64,000 nt of DNA from Alphaproteobacteria bacterium (GTDB lineage Bacteria > Pseudomonadota > Alphaproteobacteria > Rhodobacterales > Rhodobacteraceae): contig JAUIBL010000001.1 of the NCBI GenBank assembly GCA_030428355.1, positions 124,001 to 188,000 on the forward strand, written 5' to 3'. The position numbers and the translations under genes were made by a program. The notes under the pieces were generated by a model that was given only the letters and a program-made list of their open reading frames with translations, was not told where the DNA came from and did not search any database. Of the stretch, positions 34,166-42,846 are shown piece after piece. The first letter of the stretch is position 1, and each line of letters begins with the position of its first letter.

Positions 34166-34644
34166 CACGCGCCCTCCACGGCATCAATCACCCAACGCTC
34201 CATCCCGTCTTTCAGGCTCTTGCGCAGGGCATCGGGGTCATCGGCAAACATTGCATGCACCAGCAGCGTCTTGCGGTCCTCGCTCACATCAAGGCTCAGC
34301 GTGCCGGGGGTCAGCGAGATCAGGTTGGTGACCAGCAGGATTCCGGTGTCGGTTTTCACGTCGAGCGGTACTTCGATGATCGCCGGGCGCGACCGGTGTT
34401 TTGGGGTCAGAATGTCGAAAGCGACCTCGATGCTCGAGACGATCAGTTCATAGTGGAACATGATCACCAGCTTGATCCATGCCGTGACGCGCCGGAAATA
34501 GGTGCTCGTCCCGATCAGCGGCTGGATCAACCACAGCGCACCATAGCCGATCACGAAGCCGGTGATCAGGCCAACCAGTGAGACGGACCCTGTAAACGCG
34601 ACCCACGCGATGGCGAGGATGATGTTCAGTCCAAACGTGTTCAT
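34165..34644 (-). CDS. mnhE: Na+/H+ antiporter subunit E
   Basis: This 159-residue protein has two or three N-terminal helices (LNIILAIAWVAFTGSVSLV) and the MnhE cytoplasmic domain: PAIIEVPLDVKTDTGILLVTN split around the strand, then LISLTPGTLSLDVSEDRKTL. The TPGT motif is characteristic of the subunit. It overlaps mnhD by four bases (ATGA) and shares one base with mnhF. Confidence 0.93.
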   Translation of the reverse strand: MNTFGLNIILAIAWVAFTGSVSLVGLITGFVIGYGALWLIQPLIGTSTYFRRVTAWIKLVIMFHYELIVSSIEVAFDILTPKHRSRPAIIEVPLDVKTDTGILLVTNLISLTPGTLSLDVSEDRKTLLVHAMFADDPDALRKSLKDGMERWVIDAVEGA

Positions 34645-36137
34645 GGCTGCTCTCCCAGCACCGCGATGATGTAGGCTGTCGGATCAAGAAGCTGCGCGGC
34701 CGAGGCTTCGGCGAATTGCACGAAGGGTTCCGGCATCGTCCCGATGACAACGGTCAGAACCGCCAGCCCGGCAATCGGGATCAGCATCGCTGCGCGGTCG
34801 CGGGTGCTGAGCGATGACAGTTTCGGCTCAACCCCGTCGGGATGCGGTTCCCAGAACGCCTGCGCCCAGATCTTGGTCATGGAGTAGATGGTCAGCAGAC
34901 CCACGGCCAACGCAATGCCCGCGATGATCCAGCCCTGAACGTCGAGCGCCGCCTTGACCAGCAGGAACTTGGCCCAGAAGCCCGAGAGCGGCGGGAAGCC
35001 TGCGAGCGAGAAGGCGGGGACGACGAAGAGCACTGCAAGGAGCGGCGCGGATTTGTAGAGACCGCCGATCCGCGACAGCTCGGTCCCGCCAGCGATGCGC
35101 TGGGCGACACCCGCGATTAGGAACAGGTTCGCCTTCACCACGATGTGGTGCACGAGGTAGAATACGGCGCCGACGATCGCGAGCGGGGTTAGCAAGGCAA
35201 GACCAAGGATCATGTAACCGATCTGGCTCACGATGTGGAACGACAGGATCTTGCGCATGTCGCTTTGCGCCGCAGCGCCAAGGACGCCGACCACCATGGT
35301 AAAGCCCGCCACCCAGAGCAGGATCGTATGGGTGAACGCCGTGTCATGGTCGAAGATCAGTGTGAAGGTCCGCAGCAAGGCGTAGACACCCACCTTGGTC
35401 AGCAACCCGGCAAACACTGCCGAGACCGAAAACGCGGGGGTGTGGTAGGACGCGGGCAGCCAGAAGAAGAGCGGGAAGACCGCTGCCTTGACGCCGAACG
35501 CGATCATGAAGAGGACCGCAACGATGGTCAGCAGGCGCTGATCTGCTCCGTCCACCGCAGTCGCCAGATCGGCCATGTTGAGCGTGCCGGTCATGCCGTA
35601 GAGCAGACCGATACCCGTCAGGAACATGATCGTGGAGACAAGGTTCAGCGCGACGTATTTCACGCCGCCGTCGATCTGCTCGGGGCGTCCGCCCAGCACC
35701 AGCAGGCCGAAGGATGCGATCAGCATCACCTCGAACCAGACATAGAGGTTGAAGAGGTCGCCAGTGATGAACGCGCCGACCACACCGGCGATCAGCATGT
35801 TGAAAAGCGCGTGATAGCCAAGCCGCTCCATCCCTTCATCTACATCCGCGATGGCGTAGATCGACACGGCAACGGCTACAATAGCGGTGATCAGGACCAT
35901 GACGGCAGACAGAAGGTCGGCAACCAGCGTGATGCCGAAGGGCGCAGGCCAGTTGCCCATCTGCCCGGCGATCACGCCTTCGCGTAGAACGGTCGCCATC
36001 AGGATAATCGACGCGACCAGCAGCACGGAGGAACCGGCCACGGAAATCCAGCGCCCCAGGGGGCTTTGCCGCGTGAGGAACGCAAGGACAGCCGTCAGGA
36101 AGGGAATGACGACGGGAAGTGCAAGAAGCCAGCTCAC
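34641..36137 (-). CDS. mnhD: Na+/H+ antiporter subunit D
   Basis: This 498-residue polytopic protein is homologous to the proton-pumping NuoL/M/N subunits. Visible motifs are YVWFEVMLIASFGLLVLGG with the conserved Glu of TM5, AVFPLFFWLPASYHTPAF, TKVGVYALLRTFTLIF with the TM8 Lys, and HHIVVKANLFLIAGVAQ. It carries ion exchange together with MnhA. GTG start at 36137 overlaps the mnhC stop by four bases (GTGA). Confidence 0.95.
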   Translation of the reverse strand: MSWLLALPVVIPFLTAVLAFLTRQSPLGRWISVAGSSVLLVASIILMATVLREGVIAGQMGNWPAPFGITLVADLLSAVMVLITAIVAVAVSIYAIADVDEGMERLGYHALFNMLIAGVVGAFITGDLFNLYVWFEVMLIASFGLLVLGGRPEQIDGGVKYVALNLVSTIMFLTGIGLLYGMTGTLNMADLATAVDGADQRLLTIVAVLFMIAFGVKAAVFPLFFWLPASYHTPAFSVSAVFAGLLTKVGVYALLRTFTLIFDHDTAFTHTILLWVAGFTMVVGVLGAAAQSDMRKILSFHIVSQIGYMILGLALLTPLAIVGAVFYLVHHIVVKANLFLIAGVAQRIAGGTELSRIGGLYKSAPLLAVLFVVPAFSLAGFPPLSGFWAKFLLVKAALDVQGWIIAGIALAVGLLTIYSMTKIWAQAFWEPHPDGVEPKLSSLSTRDRAAMLIPIAGLAVLTVVIGTMPEPFVQFAEASAAQLLDPTAYIIAVLGEQP

Positions 36138-36493
36138 TTATGTGCCTCTTCGGGTTCGGCCAAACGCATGTCGTCCGGCGTCAAGGAATTCAGGGTCGTC
36201 CACGCGCGGAAGACCAGCACGATGGCAAAGGCAAAAAGGCCGAAGCCGATCACGATTGCGGTCAGCACCAAGGCTTGCGGGAGGGCGTTGGCCGCGAGGG
36301 CCGGAGCATCCGCACCTTCGGGGATCAGGGGCGGCGCGCCATCGGTGAGGCGGCCCGCGACAAAGATCGTCAGGTTCGCGGCGTTCGAGATCAGCACGAG
36401 GCCGAAGATGAACCGCAGAAGGTGGTTCGACAGCATCAGGTAGACCGCCGCCGCGACCAGAACGCCGATGGTGATGGCAAAAAGGAACTCCAT
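36134..36493 (-). CDS. mnhC: Na+/H+ antiporter subunit C
   Basis: This 119-residue protein resembles NuoK: MEFLFAITIGVLVAAAVYLM, then FGLVLISNAANLTIFVAGR and QALVLTAIVIGFGLFAFAIV. The ATG at 36493 shares one base with the mnhB stop, matching the overlap pattern across the operon. A longer frame upstream only reads mnhB in a different phase. A charged cytoplasmic tail ends AEPEEAHK. Confidence 0.94.
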   Translation of the reverse strand: MEFLFAITIGVLVAAAVYLMLSNHLLRFIFGLVLISNAANLTIFVAGRLTDGAPPLIPEGADAPALAANALPQALVLTAIVIGFGLFAFAIVLVFRAWTTLNSLTPDDMRLAEPEEAHK

Positions 36494-36912
36494 CAGATTT
36501 CCTCCTCCATGGCGAAGACAAGGGTGAGGATCGACCCGAAGACCACAAGGTAGACGCCGATGTCGAAGACCAGCACCGACGAGAGCGGCAGGCCCTTGTC
36601 GTCCTCGGTTGCGCCGATGAAGAGCCATTGCCCGGTGAAAAGTGCATCGCCAAAGAGTGCCGCGAAAAGACCGGCGGCAAGGGCGATGCCCAGCCCCCAG
36701 ATCGCGATGGTCTGCGGCATCACACGCAGCGCCGCGCGGGCGTCCTGGGTGCCGCAGGCGATGGCGTAAAGGACAAAGCCGGTTGCCCCCGTTAGTCCGC
36801 CGATGAACCCGCCACCGGGTTCGTTGTGGCCGCGCAGCATCATGTAGAACGAGAACACGAGCAGCAGACCGGCAAGGTAGCGCGTCCCGACGCGCAGGAT
36901 GACGGAATTCAT
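36493..36912 (-). CDS. mnhB: Na+/H+ antiporter subunit B
   Basis: This 139-residue subunit has four helices and the MnhB pattern: RVGTRYLAGLLLVFSFYMML, RGHNEPGGGFIGGLTGATGF with the conserved glycine run, and VLVFDIGVYLVVFGSILTLV. It overlaps mnhA by four bases (ATGA). With MnhA it forms the large hydrophobic core specific to Mrp antiporters. Confidence 0.94.
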   Translation of the reverse strand: MNSVILRVGTRYLAGLLLVFSFYMMLRGHNEPGGGFIGGLTGATGFVLYAIACGTQDARAALRVMPQTIAIWGLGIALAAGLFAALFGDALFTGQWLFIGATEDDKGLPLSSVLVFDIGVYLVVFGSILTLVFAMEEEI

Positions 36913-39167
36913 TTCTGGTCTCCTTTGCGTGTTGTGCGCAGCAGCGCGTACGCCGACAGGGCGGCGATCACGACCACGGCGATCTCTCCGAATGTGTCGA
37001 GCGCGCGGAAATCCACGAGGATGACGTTGACGATGTTGCGCCCGTAGGCTTCGGGCCAGCTTGTCACCTCGAAATACTCGGTCAGGCGCAGGTCAAGCGG
37101 GCTGGAGACCACAGCGATCAGAGTGAGCGATACGGCGACACCGACCGCGATGGAGAGTACTGCATGGTTCAAGCGGAACTCGGCCTTGGGCATCGAGGGC
37201 AGGCGCAGCATGACGACCGCCACCAGAACGACGATCAGCGTTTCGACCAGAAGTTGGGTGATCGCCACGTCCGGGGCGCTGAACACGATGAAGATCAGCG
37301 CAATGCCGATACCGACCACGCCAAGAGCCGCAATCCCCGCGATGCGCGAGTTGGTGACAAGCGCGAGCAGCGCACCCGCGATGGTCAGCAGGGCAATCGA
37401 GGTGTGCTTCCACTCTACATCGGACAGATCGACCGCGATCATCGGCATGCCGGTGTAGAGCAGCGTCAGCAGGATGCCTGCCGCGATGGTCAGGAAGGTG
37501 CCGAAAAGAAAGCTGGAGAGTTTGCCGTTTTGCACAAGCTGGGTTTGCCACTTTGCAAATCCCTTGAGGCCATCAAGGAAGCTGTCCCAGCCCTTGTCGA
37601 GGTTCGGGATCGACTGGAACCCGCGCTCGAGCATCGCGCGCAACTGGACGTGACGCCAGTAGAACAGGAGGCCCAGCACAAAGGTCGCGATGCTGAGGAA
37701 CAGGGGGATGTTGATCCCGGCCCAGAGCTTGAGTTCTTTTGCCTCGCCGACCTCGCCCGTCAATGAAATCACAGTCGGGTTGATCAGCGCGACTTGCAGC
37801 AGATCGGGGTAAATGCCGAAGACCGCGCCAAGGCTGGCAAGGATGATCGGTCCGGCCCACATCTGCCAGGGCGCTTCGCGGGGGGATTGGCCGGATGGAA
37901 CAGCCCCTTGCCAGAACGGGCGGAACGCAACGACACCGGCAACGGCGAGCATGAGCGCGTTCGACAGGAGCGCGGCACCTGCCACGAACAGAGGCTCGGA
38001 CGCCACAGCGATGGCGCCTGCGTATTTCAGTTCCTTGCCGATGAAGCCAAGGAAGGGCGGGAAACCTGCCATCGACAGGGCAGCCAGCGCAGCCGCAATG
38101 GCTGTGATCGGCATGATCCGCCCCAAACCGCCCAGTTGATCGGTCTCGCGCGTGCCGGTGGACAGGTCGATGCAGCCCACGACGAGGAAGAGCGACGCTT
38201 TATATAGCGAGTGCACAATCAGGAAGGTTGCAAAGGCGGTCATGGCGTAGCCCGACTCCTGCCCCAGAAAGAGCGTCAGCGTGCCAAGCGCCATGAGTGT
38301 CGTGTAAGCCAGCGCCTGCTTGAGGTCGGTCTGACGCAGCGCCAGAAGGCTGGCGAACACGGCTGTCACCGCTCCGAAGATGGTCAGCGTCCAGAGCCAG
38401 ACATCGGTGCCGGACATCGCCGGGTGCATCCGCGCCATGACGTATACGCCCGCCTTGACCATGGTGGCCGAGTGCAGAAAGGCACTGACCGGGGTGGGCG
38501 CGGCCATTGCGTTGGGCAGCCAGAAATGGAACGGCACCTGCGCCGATTTGGTGAACGTGCCCGCCAGCAACAGGATCAGGATCGGCAGGTACATCGCGTG
38601 CTCTTTGAGCGCGCTGCCCTGCGCGATGATGCCGGAGATGCTAGTGGTGCCAGAGGCGGCGGCCAACAGGATCAGACCTGCAAGGAAGGCCAACCCACCC
38701 GCGCCGGTGACAAACAGCGCCTGCAACGCGTTGCGGCGGCTTTTCTCGGTCTCGTGCGAAAACCCGATCAGCATGTAGGAGGTGAGCGTCGTCAACTCCC
38801 AGAAGACGAAGAGCAGGATCAGGTCGTCCGCGAGCACAAGGCCCAGCATCGACACCATGAAGGCAGTCAGGAACAGTGCGAACCGGGCATATTGCGGATG
38901 CCCGGCGAGGTAGGTGTTGGAATAGAGCAGCACCAGCGTGCCGATGCCCGAAATGAGCAACGAGAAGGTAAGGCTCAGCCCGTCCACGAGAAACGCCAAT
39001 TCGATGCCCAGCGACGGTATCCACGGGATCGTCAGGCGGATCACCTCGGTGGCGGCGATGGTCGGAACCATCGACGCGAACCAGGCAAAAAGTGCGGCGG
39101 CAAACAGGACCGGGACAATCCCGGTCAGACCGTTGCCGCGCGTGTCGGTGGCAAATCCGCCGGCCAT
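36909..39167 (-). CDS. mnhA: Na+/H+ antiporter subunit A (with MbhD/MnhB-like C-terminal part)
   Basis: This 752-residue protein is the largest Mrp subunit. Its N-terminal two thirds is NuoL-like: FVFWELTTLTSYMLIGFSHE with the conserved Glu, QVPFHFWLPNAMAAPTPVSA, and TMVKAGVYVMARMHP with the functional Lys. The C-terminal part after about residue 590 has the MbhD-like region FIVFSAPDVAITQLLVETLI with the Asp and Glu typical of MrpA. The ATG at 39167 shares one base with the stop of the upstream usp gene. The whole array usp-mnhABCDEFG therefore runs as one unit with overlapping ends. Confidence 0.95.
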   Translation of the reverse strand: MAGGFATDTRGNGLTGIVPVLFAAALFAWFASMVPTIAATEVIRLTIPWIPSLGIELAFLVDGLSLTFSLLISGIGTLVLLYSNTYLAGHPQYARFALFLTAFMVSMLGLVLADDLILLFVFWELTTLTSYMLIGFSHETEKSRRNALQALFVTGAGGLAFLAGLILLAAASGTTSISGIIAQGSALKEHAMYLPILILLLAGTFTKSAQVPFHFWLPNAMAAPTPVSAFLHSATMVKAGVYVMARMHPAMSGTDVWLWTLTIFGAVTAVFASLLALRQTDLKQALAYTTLMALGTLTLFLGQESGYAMTAFATFLIVHSLYKASLFLVVGCIDLSTGTRETDQLGGLGRIMPITAIAAALAALSMAGFPPFLGFIGKELKYAGAIAVASEPLFVAGAALLSNALMLAVAGVVAFRPFWQGAVPSGQSPREAPWQMWAGPIILASLGAVFGIYPDLLQVALINPTVISLTGEVGEAKELKLWAGINIPLFLSIATFVLGLLFYWRHVQLRAMLERGFQSIPNLDKGWDSFLDGLKGFAKWQTQLVQNGKLSSFLFGTFLTIAAGILLTLLYTGMPMIAVDLSDVEWKHTSIALLTIAGALLALVTNSRIAGIAALGVVGIGIALIFIVFSAPDVAITQLLVETLIVVLVAVVMLRLPSMPKAEFRLNHAVLSIAVGVAVSLTLIAVVSSPLDLRLTEYFEVTSWPEAYGRNIVNVILVDFRALDTFGEIAVVVIAALSAYALLRTTRKGDQK

Positions 39168-40183
39168 CAGTGAAGCCCTCCTGTTTGCGCACCGCCGATC
39201 GGTGTGACGAAACCCGGTGCCTTTGCGGTCAGGACGGAACAGGTGACGCGGTTCAGGATAGTCTCGGCGGTGTCGCCGATGAACAGCCCCGCCACTCCGG
39301 TCCGGGTCAGGGTACCCATGACGATCGTGTCGATGCTTTCCGCCATGACATGCTCGGGGATCACGTCGCCCGCAACGCCCTTGATGTGAAGAACCCGCAT
39401 GATGTCTTCGAACTCCGTATAGTATGACACAAGCTCTTGCAGCCGTGCCTTGCTGTCGTTTTGGGTCTGGGCGATCATGCGATCGATCTCGTCTTCGGGG
39501 ATATTCGCAAGGCCGTGTCTCAAGGCCGCTTCCTGCTGAAGCCGCCAGACATTGATGACATCCAGTTTCGCATGGTCGTTTCGCGCCAACGAGGTCGCAA
39601 GATCCATCAGGGTGCGGTTCAGTTGGTCACGCTTGGCATCCTCGGGATCGGGATCGACCGCAACAAGGATACGCCGCGAGCGTGGCGCGGCAACCGAATT
39701 GAGAACCCAGATCGGGCAGGGGCATTTGCGCAAAAGATGCATGTCCGCGCCGGGAAAGAACTGCCGCCCGGCTGTCCGATGTGCGCCTTTGATCACGATG
39801 TCATGCCGGTCACGCATGACCTGACGGATGATTTCGATGAAGGGTGTGCCGATCAGAACCTTTGTCTCGACCTCCAGCCCTGCATCCCTGAGCGCTTTGG
39901 CCCGATCTTCGAGTTTCGCGCGATGTACGGCGATCACCGTTTCGCCGATGTCACGGCTGCCAAGACCGGGGATCATGGTGAATAGACGCGAGATGTCCTG
40001 CGCACCACCGCTGTCGATGGTGCTGACCATGGTGACGCGTGCCTGATTTGTGCCCGCAAGCCAGATCACACGCTCCAGCGCAAGCTCGTACGCGCTTTGC
40101 TCGTCGCACACGAAGAGAATGTTCCTGAAACGATGCACGCCCTGCTCCCTGTCCCGACGTACCAGATAGGGTGCATTTTCCAT
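39167..40183 (-). CDS. Tandem universal stress protein (UspE-like), first gene of the Mrp operon
   Basis: This 338-residue protein contains two Usp domains. The first starts NILFVCDEQSAYELALERVI, with the DRHDIVIKGAH strand; the second starts RRILVAVDPDPEDAKRDQLN and ends with the ATP-binding type loop MGTLTRTGVAGLFIGDTAET. The layout matches UspE. Its stop shares one base with the mnhA start, so it is cotranscribed with the antiporter genes, which is not the usual position of usp genes. It begins 58 bases from a divergent LysR-type gene and shares an inverted repeat with it. Confidence 0.9.
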   Translation of the reverse strand: MENAPYLVRRDREQGVHRFRNILFVCDEQSAYELALERVIWLAGTNQARVTMVSTIDSGGAQDISRLFTMIPGLGSRDIGETVIAVHRAKLEDRAKALRDAGLEVETKVLIGTPFIEIIRQVMRDRHDIVIKGAHRTAGRQFFPGADMHLLRKCPCPIWVLNSVAAPRSRRILVAVDPDPEDAKRDQLNRTLMDLATSLARNDHAKLDVINVWRLQQEAALRHGLANIPEDEIDRMIAQTQNDSKARLQELVSYYTEFEDIMRVLHIKGVAGDVIPEHVMAESIDTIVMGTLTRTGVAGLFIGDTAETILNRVTCSVLTAKAPGFVTPIGGAQTGGLH

Positions 40184-40208
40184 TGACCAAATCGAAAATT
40201 ATCGGCTC

Positions 40209-40231
40209 TTTGATAGACAAAATTTATCAAA
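40209..40231. promoter_or_regulatory. LysR-type operator candidate between usp-mnh and lysR
   Basis: The dyad TTTGATA-N9-TATCAAA lies in the 58-base gap between the divergent genes. It contains a T-N11-A type core and is AT-rich. Its position, 11 bases upstream of the regulator's ATG, fits autoregulation and control of the antiporter operon. Confidence 0.6.
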
Positions 40232-40241
40232 AGAGACTTCG

Positions 40242-41180
40242 ATGCCAAGTTTACAGCAGCTTCGATACCTTGTGGCGGTTGCGGATCACCTGCATTTCCG
40301 GCGTGCGGCCGAGACCTGCAATGTCACGCAGCCCACCCTGAGCGCCCAGATCAAGGAGCTTGAACTGCGGCTGGGCACAAGCCTTGTTGAGCGCAACCGG
40401 TCGAAAGTGGTCATGACCGCCACCGGCAAGGACATTGCAGAGCGCGGACGCCGCATACTCAGAGAGGTGGCCGAGATCCACACCATCGCCAAGTCACGGC
40501 AAAGCGTTCTGAGTTCGGTCATCCGGATCGGCGTGGTGCAGACGGTTGGGTCGTATTTCCTGCCTCTCGTGATCCCCGATCTTCATCGCCAATATCCCAA
40601 GCTCGGGCTTTACGTTCGCGAAGGTCTGCCGGATGTGCTGCTTCGGAGCCTTGAGGACGGCGCGCTGGACCTCTTGTTCTTTCCCTTGCCCGTCAATCGG
40701 ATCGAACTGGACAGCCAATCGCTGTTTCGCGAGCCGATCCAGGTGGTGATGCCCGCGGATCACAGACTGGCGCAAGAGCCGGAAATCGACCCGGTCATGT
40801 TGCGCGGCGAGACCATTCTTTCGCTTGAACCGGGACACAGGCTGTACGAACTGGTCCGGCAGATCTCGGATGATTACGGGGTGGAACTGTCGCATGATTA
40901 TGAGGGCACAAGCCTTGATACGCTGCGCCAGATGGTGGCCACCGGAATGGGCCTGTCCCTGATGCCTGCCCTTTACGTCAAATCCGAAGTGGCGCATCAG
41001 GACATCGTCGTGGCCCGTCCTTTCCGCGGCACGGCACCTTCCCGCACCATCGGGATGGTCTGGCGCAAAGGTACGTCGCGCGAAACGGAGTATCGTCTGC
41101 TGTCGGCGCTTGTGTGCAAATCCTTGGCAGAGCGGGCACCCGAGATCACCGTTCTCGGGGATGTCTCGCGCGATCCCTGA
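40242..41180 (+). CDS. LysR family regulator, OxyR-like but without redox cysteines
   Basis: This 312-residue regulator has an N-terminal winged helix (LRYLVAVADHLHFRRAAE, then TQPTLSAQIKELELRLG) and an OxyR-like effector domain. In OxyR the peroxide-sensing Cys199 lies in LEDGHCLRD; here the same place reads ILSLEPGHRLYEL with R200 in place of the Cys, and no second sensing Cys follows. The only cysteines are near residues 26 and 289. Peroxide sensing by the OxyR mechanism is therefore unlikely. Its divergent position points to control of the usp-mnh operon. Confidence 0.88.
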   Translation: MPSLQQLRYLVAVADHLHFRRAAETCNVTQPTLSAQIKELELRLGTSLVERNRSKVVMTATGKDIAERGRRILREVAEIHTIAKSRQSVLSSVIRIGVVQTVGSYFLPLVIPDLHRQYPKLGLYVREGLPDVLLRSLEDGALDLLFFPLPVNRIELDSQSLFREPIQVVMPADHRLAQEPEIDPVMLRGETILSLEPGHRLYELVRQISDDYGVELSHDYEGTSLDTLRQMVATGMGLSLMPALYVKSEVAHQDIVVARPFRGTAPSRTIGMVWRKGTSRETEYRLLSALVCKSLAERAPEITVLGDVSRDP

Positions 41181-41559
41181 CCACCGCTGCCTGTCGCCGG
41201 GTTCAAACGGCGACGGAAAGCCCATATGTCTCGAGCGATTTGATGGTCCGCACCCGGCGCTTTGTGGTTGACCATGCGCCCTTGCGCCACTCGTCTTCAG
41301 CCTCAACAGTGACATGGTGATTCGCTTGGCGAAACGCTGACAAGCAACACGCGCTGCACAGTTCGACGGTTGTGGGATTGTGTCCGCTTTTGCTGCTGCA
41401 GAGAACAGTCCTGCCTGAGCTGTGGACCGGCGTTTCAATGAAAGGCGCGGTGTGGATTTCGTGTGACCGCACTCTCTGCGCCCACAGTACGAAAGAGACA
41501 CTGTCTATCACCACAGGCGCGTACAAATATTTGCGCAGGGCATCGGGAATTTTGGAGTT
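41181..41559. other. 379-base intergenic region between lysR gene and tRNA-Ala
   Basis: The region includes a minus-strand frame of up to 107 codons at 41203-41526 containing CSACC and TTKRRVRTIKSL, but it has no convincing ribosome site or recognised domain. The sequence is less GC-rich than genes nearby. A short unannotated RNA or peptide is possible; nothing firm is visible. Confidence 0.4.
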
Positions 41560-41635
<76 letters not shown>

Positions 41636-41701
41636 GTGTGCGCGTTCCATTACGCAAAGCCGGGGGCGGGATCAAGCGTGATTCCGCCCCTTTGGCAGAA
41701 A

Positions 41702-42019
41702 TTAATCGTCGTCGTCGCCTGCGACGTCGGCAATGTCGTCAAGCGACATGTTGTCGTCGTCATCGTCCTCGAGTACGTCATCGTCTTCGAGATCGACATC
41801 GACATCATCATCTTCCAGAACATCGACATCATCGTCGGCGTCCATCTTGACTTTGCTCTGACGATCTTCGGCATCAGCCGCGATCATGCGCGTCTTGCCG
41901 GTGTCAATTTCGACCACCTCGCCGGTATACGGGCTGATGATCGGAGTCTGGTTCAGGTCATAAAAACGCTTTCCCGTCGTCGGGCAAACGCGTTTGACGC
42001 CCCATTCTTCCTTGGGCAT
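41702..42019 (-). CDS. TIGR02300 / FYDLN acid family protein
   Basis: This 105-residue protein has the family's N-terminal motif: KEEWGVKRVCPTTGKRFYDL, then NQTPIISPYTGE, resembling a small zinc-ribbon-like start with only one clear Cys. The C-terminal half is almost entirely Asp and Glu in alternating runs (VDVLEDDDVDVDLEDDDV). Function is unknown; such acidic tails may mimic nucleic acid or act as chaperones. It is typical of alphaproteobacteria and frequently lies next to a tRNA-Ala, as here. Confidence 0.92.
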   Translation of the reverse strand: MPKEEWGVKRVCPTTGKRFYDLNQTPIISPYTGEVVEIDTGKTRMIAADAEDRQSKVKMDADDDVDVLEDDDVDVDLEDDDVLEDDDDDNMSLDDIADVAGDDDD

Positions 42020-42123
42020 GGGAGATCCCCTTTATTGCGTGGTCATATCGACAATCTGCGCCAACTGCCATAACACCGTACCGGTGTCAAAGGCTTTAGG
42101 GCGCAGAGTTCATCGAGCGGCAT

Positions 42124-42816
42124 ATGGGCGTCACAACCTTTCCCGGCAATCCCGAAATTCCGTTGAAATTACGGCAGAATGCACGCGCCCGGCGGATGAC
42201 GCTGCGGATCTCGCGGGTTGATGGCGGCGTTACGCTTACCGTGCCGCGCGGAGTGTCCGAGAGGGAGGCACTGGCCTTCGCCGCCGAAAAGCGGGACTGG
42301 GTCATCGGCCACCTGTCACAGCAGGCGACACCAGAGTCTGTTGGACCGGGTCAGCGGCTGGATGTCGGTGGCCAGAGTTTTGAAATCTTGCAGGGAAACG
42401 GACGGCGCATTACCGTGTCGGACGGATGCATCTTTCTGCCATCCCCGATCGGGACAGGCCGTCTCCACTTGCAGGTGTGGCTCAAGGAACAGGCGCGGGC
42501 TGCCTTGACGCGCGCATCGGATCACTATGCCGCGCGGCTGGGGCGCCGCTATACCCGGCTCACCGTGCGGGACACGCGGTCGCGATGGGGGTCGTGTTCG
42601 TCTGCCGGAGCCCTGATGTATTCCTGGCGGCTGATCCTCGCGCCGAAACCGGTTCTGGATTACGTGGCCGCGCACGAGGTCGCGCATTTGAAGGAAATGA
42701 ACCATTCCGCAGCGTTCTGGCGTGTGGTCGATGATCTTTACGGTCCCCATCAGGAGGCCCGGGCCTGGCTGCGGCATGAAGGCCCGAAACTGCACCGCTA
42801 CCGGTTTGAAGCTTGA
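42124..42816 (+). CDS. YgjP/DUF45-type M48 family metallopeptidase
   Basis: This 230-residue protein has the YgjP-like zinc site: VAAHEVAHLKEMNHSAAFWRVV with HExxH and a downstream His, split here around MNH. Upstream the segment LTVRDTRSRWGSCSSAGALM is the family's RWGSCS motif. The N-terminal half (RARRMTLRISRVDGGVTL) carries the usual strand-rich region. Related proteins interact with HsdR-type or SprT-like functions, but no substrate is established. It stands alone, divergent from the FYDLN gene. Confidence 0.9.
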   Translation: MGVTTFPGNPEIPLKLRQNARARRMTLRISRVDGGVTLTVPRGVSEREALAFAAEKRDWVIGHLSQQATPESVGPGQRLDVGGQSFEILQGNGRRITVSDGCIFLPSPIGTGRLHLQVWLKEQARAALTRASDHYAARLGRRYTRLTVRDTRSRWGSCSSAGALMYSWRLILAPKPVLDYVAAHEVAHLKEMNHSAAFWRVVDDLYGPHQEARAWLRHEGPKLHRYRFEA

Positions 42817-42846
42817 CCCGTTCCGGTGCTGTGATCACATTCCGGT

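Noticed and set aside
41203-41526. Minus-strand frame of 107 codons with CSACC motif
   Set aside because: There is no ribosome site or recognised domain, and the composition is mixed. It is noted within the intergenic entry only.
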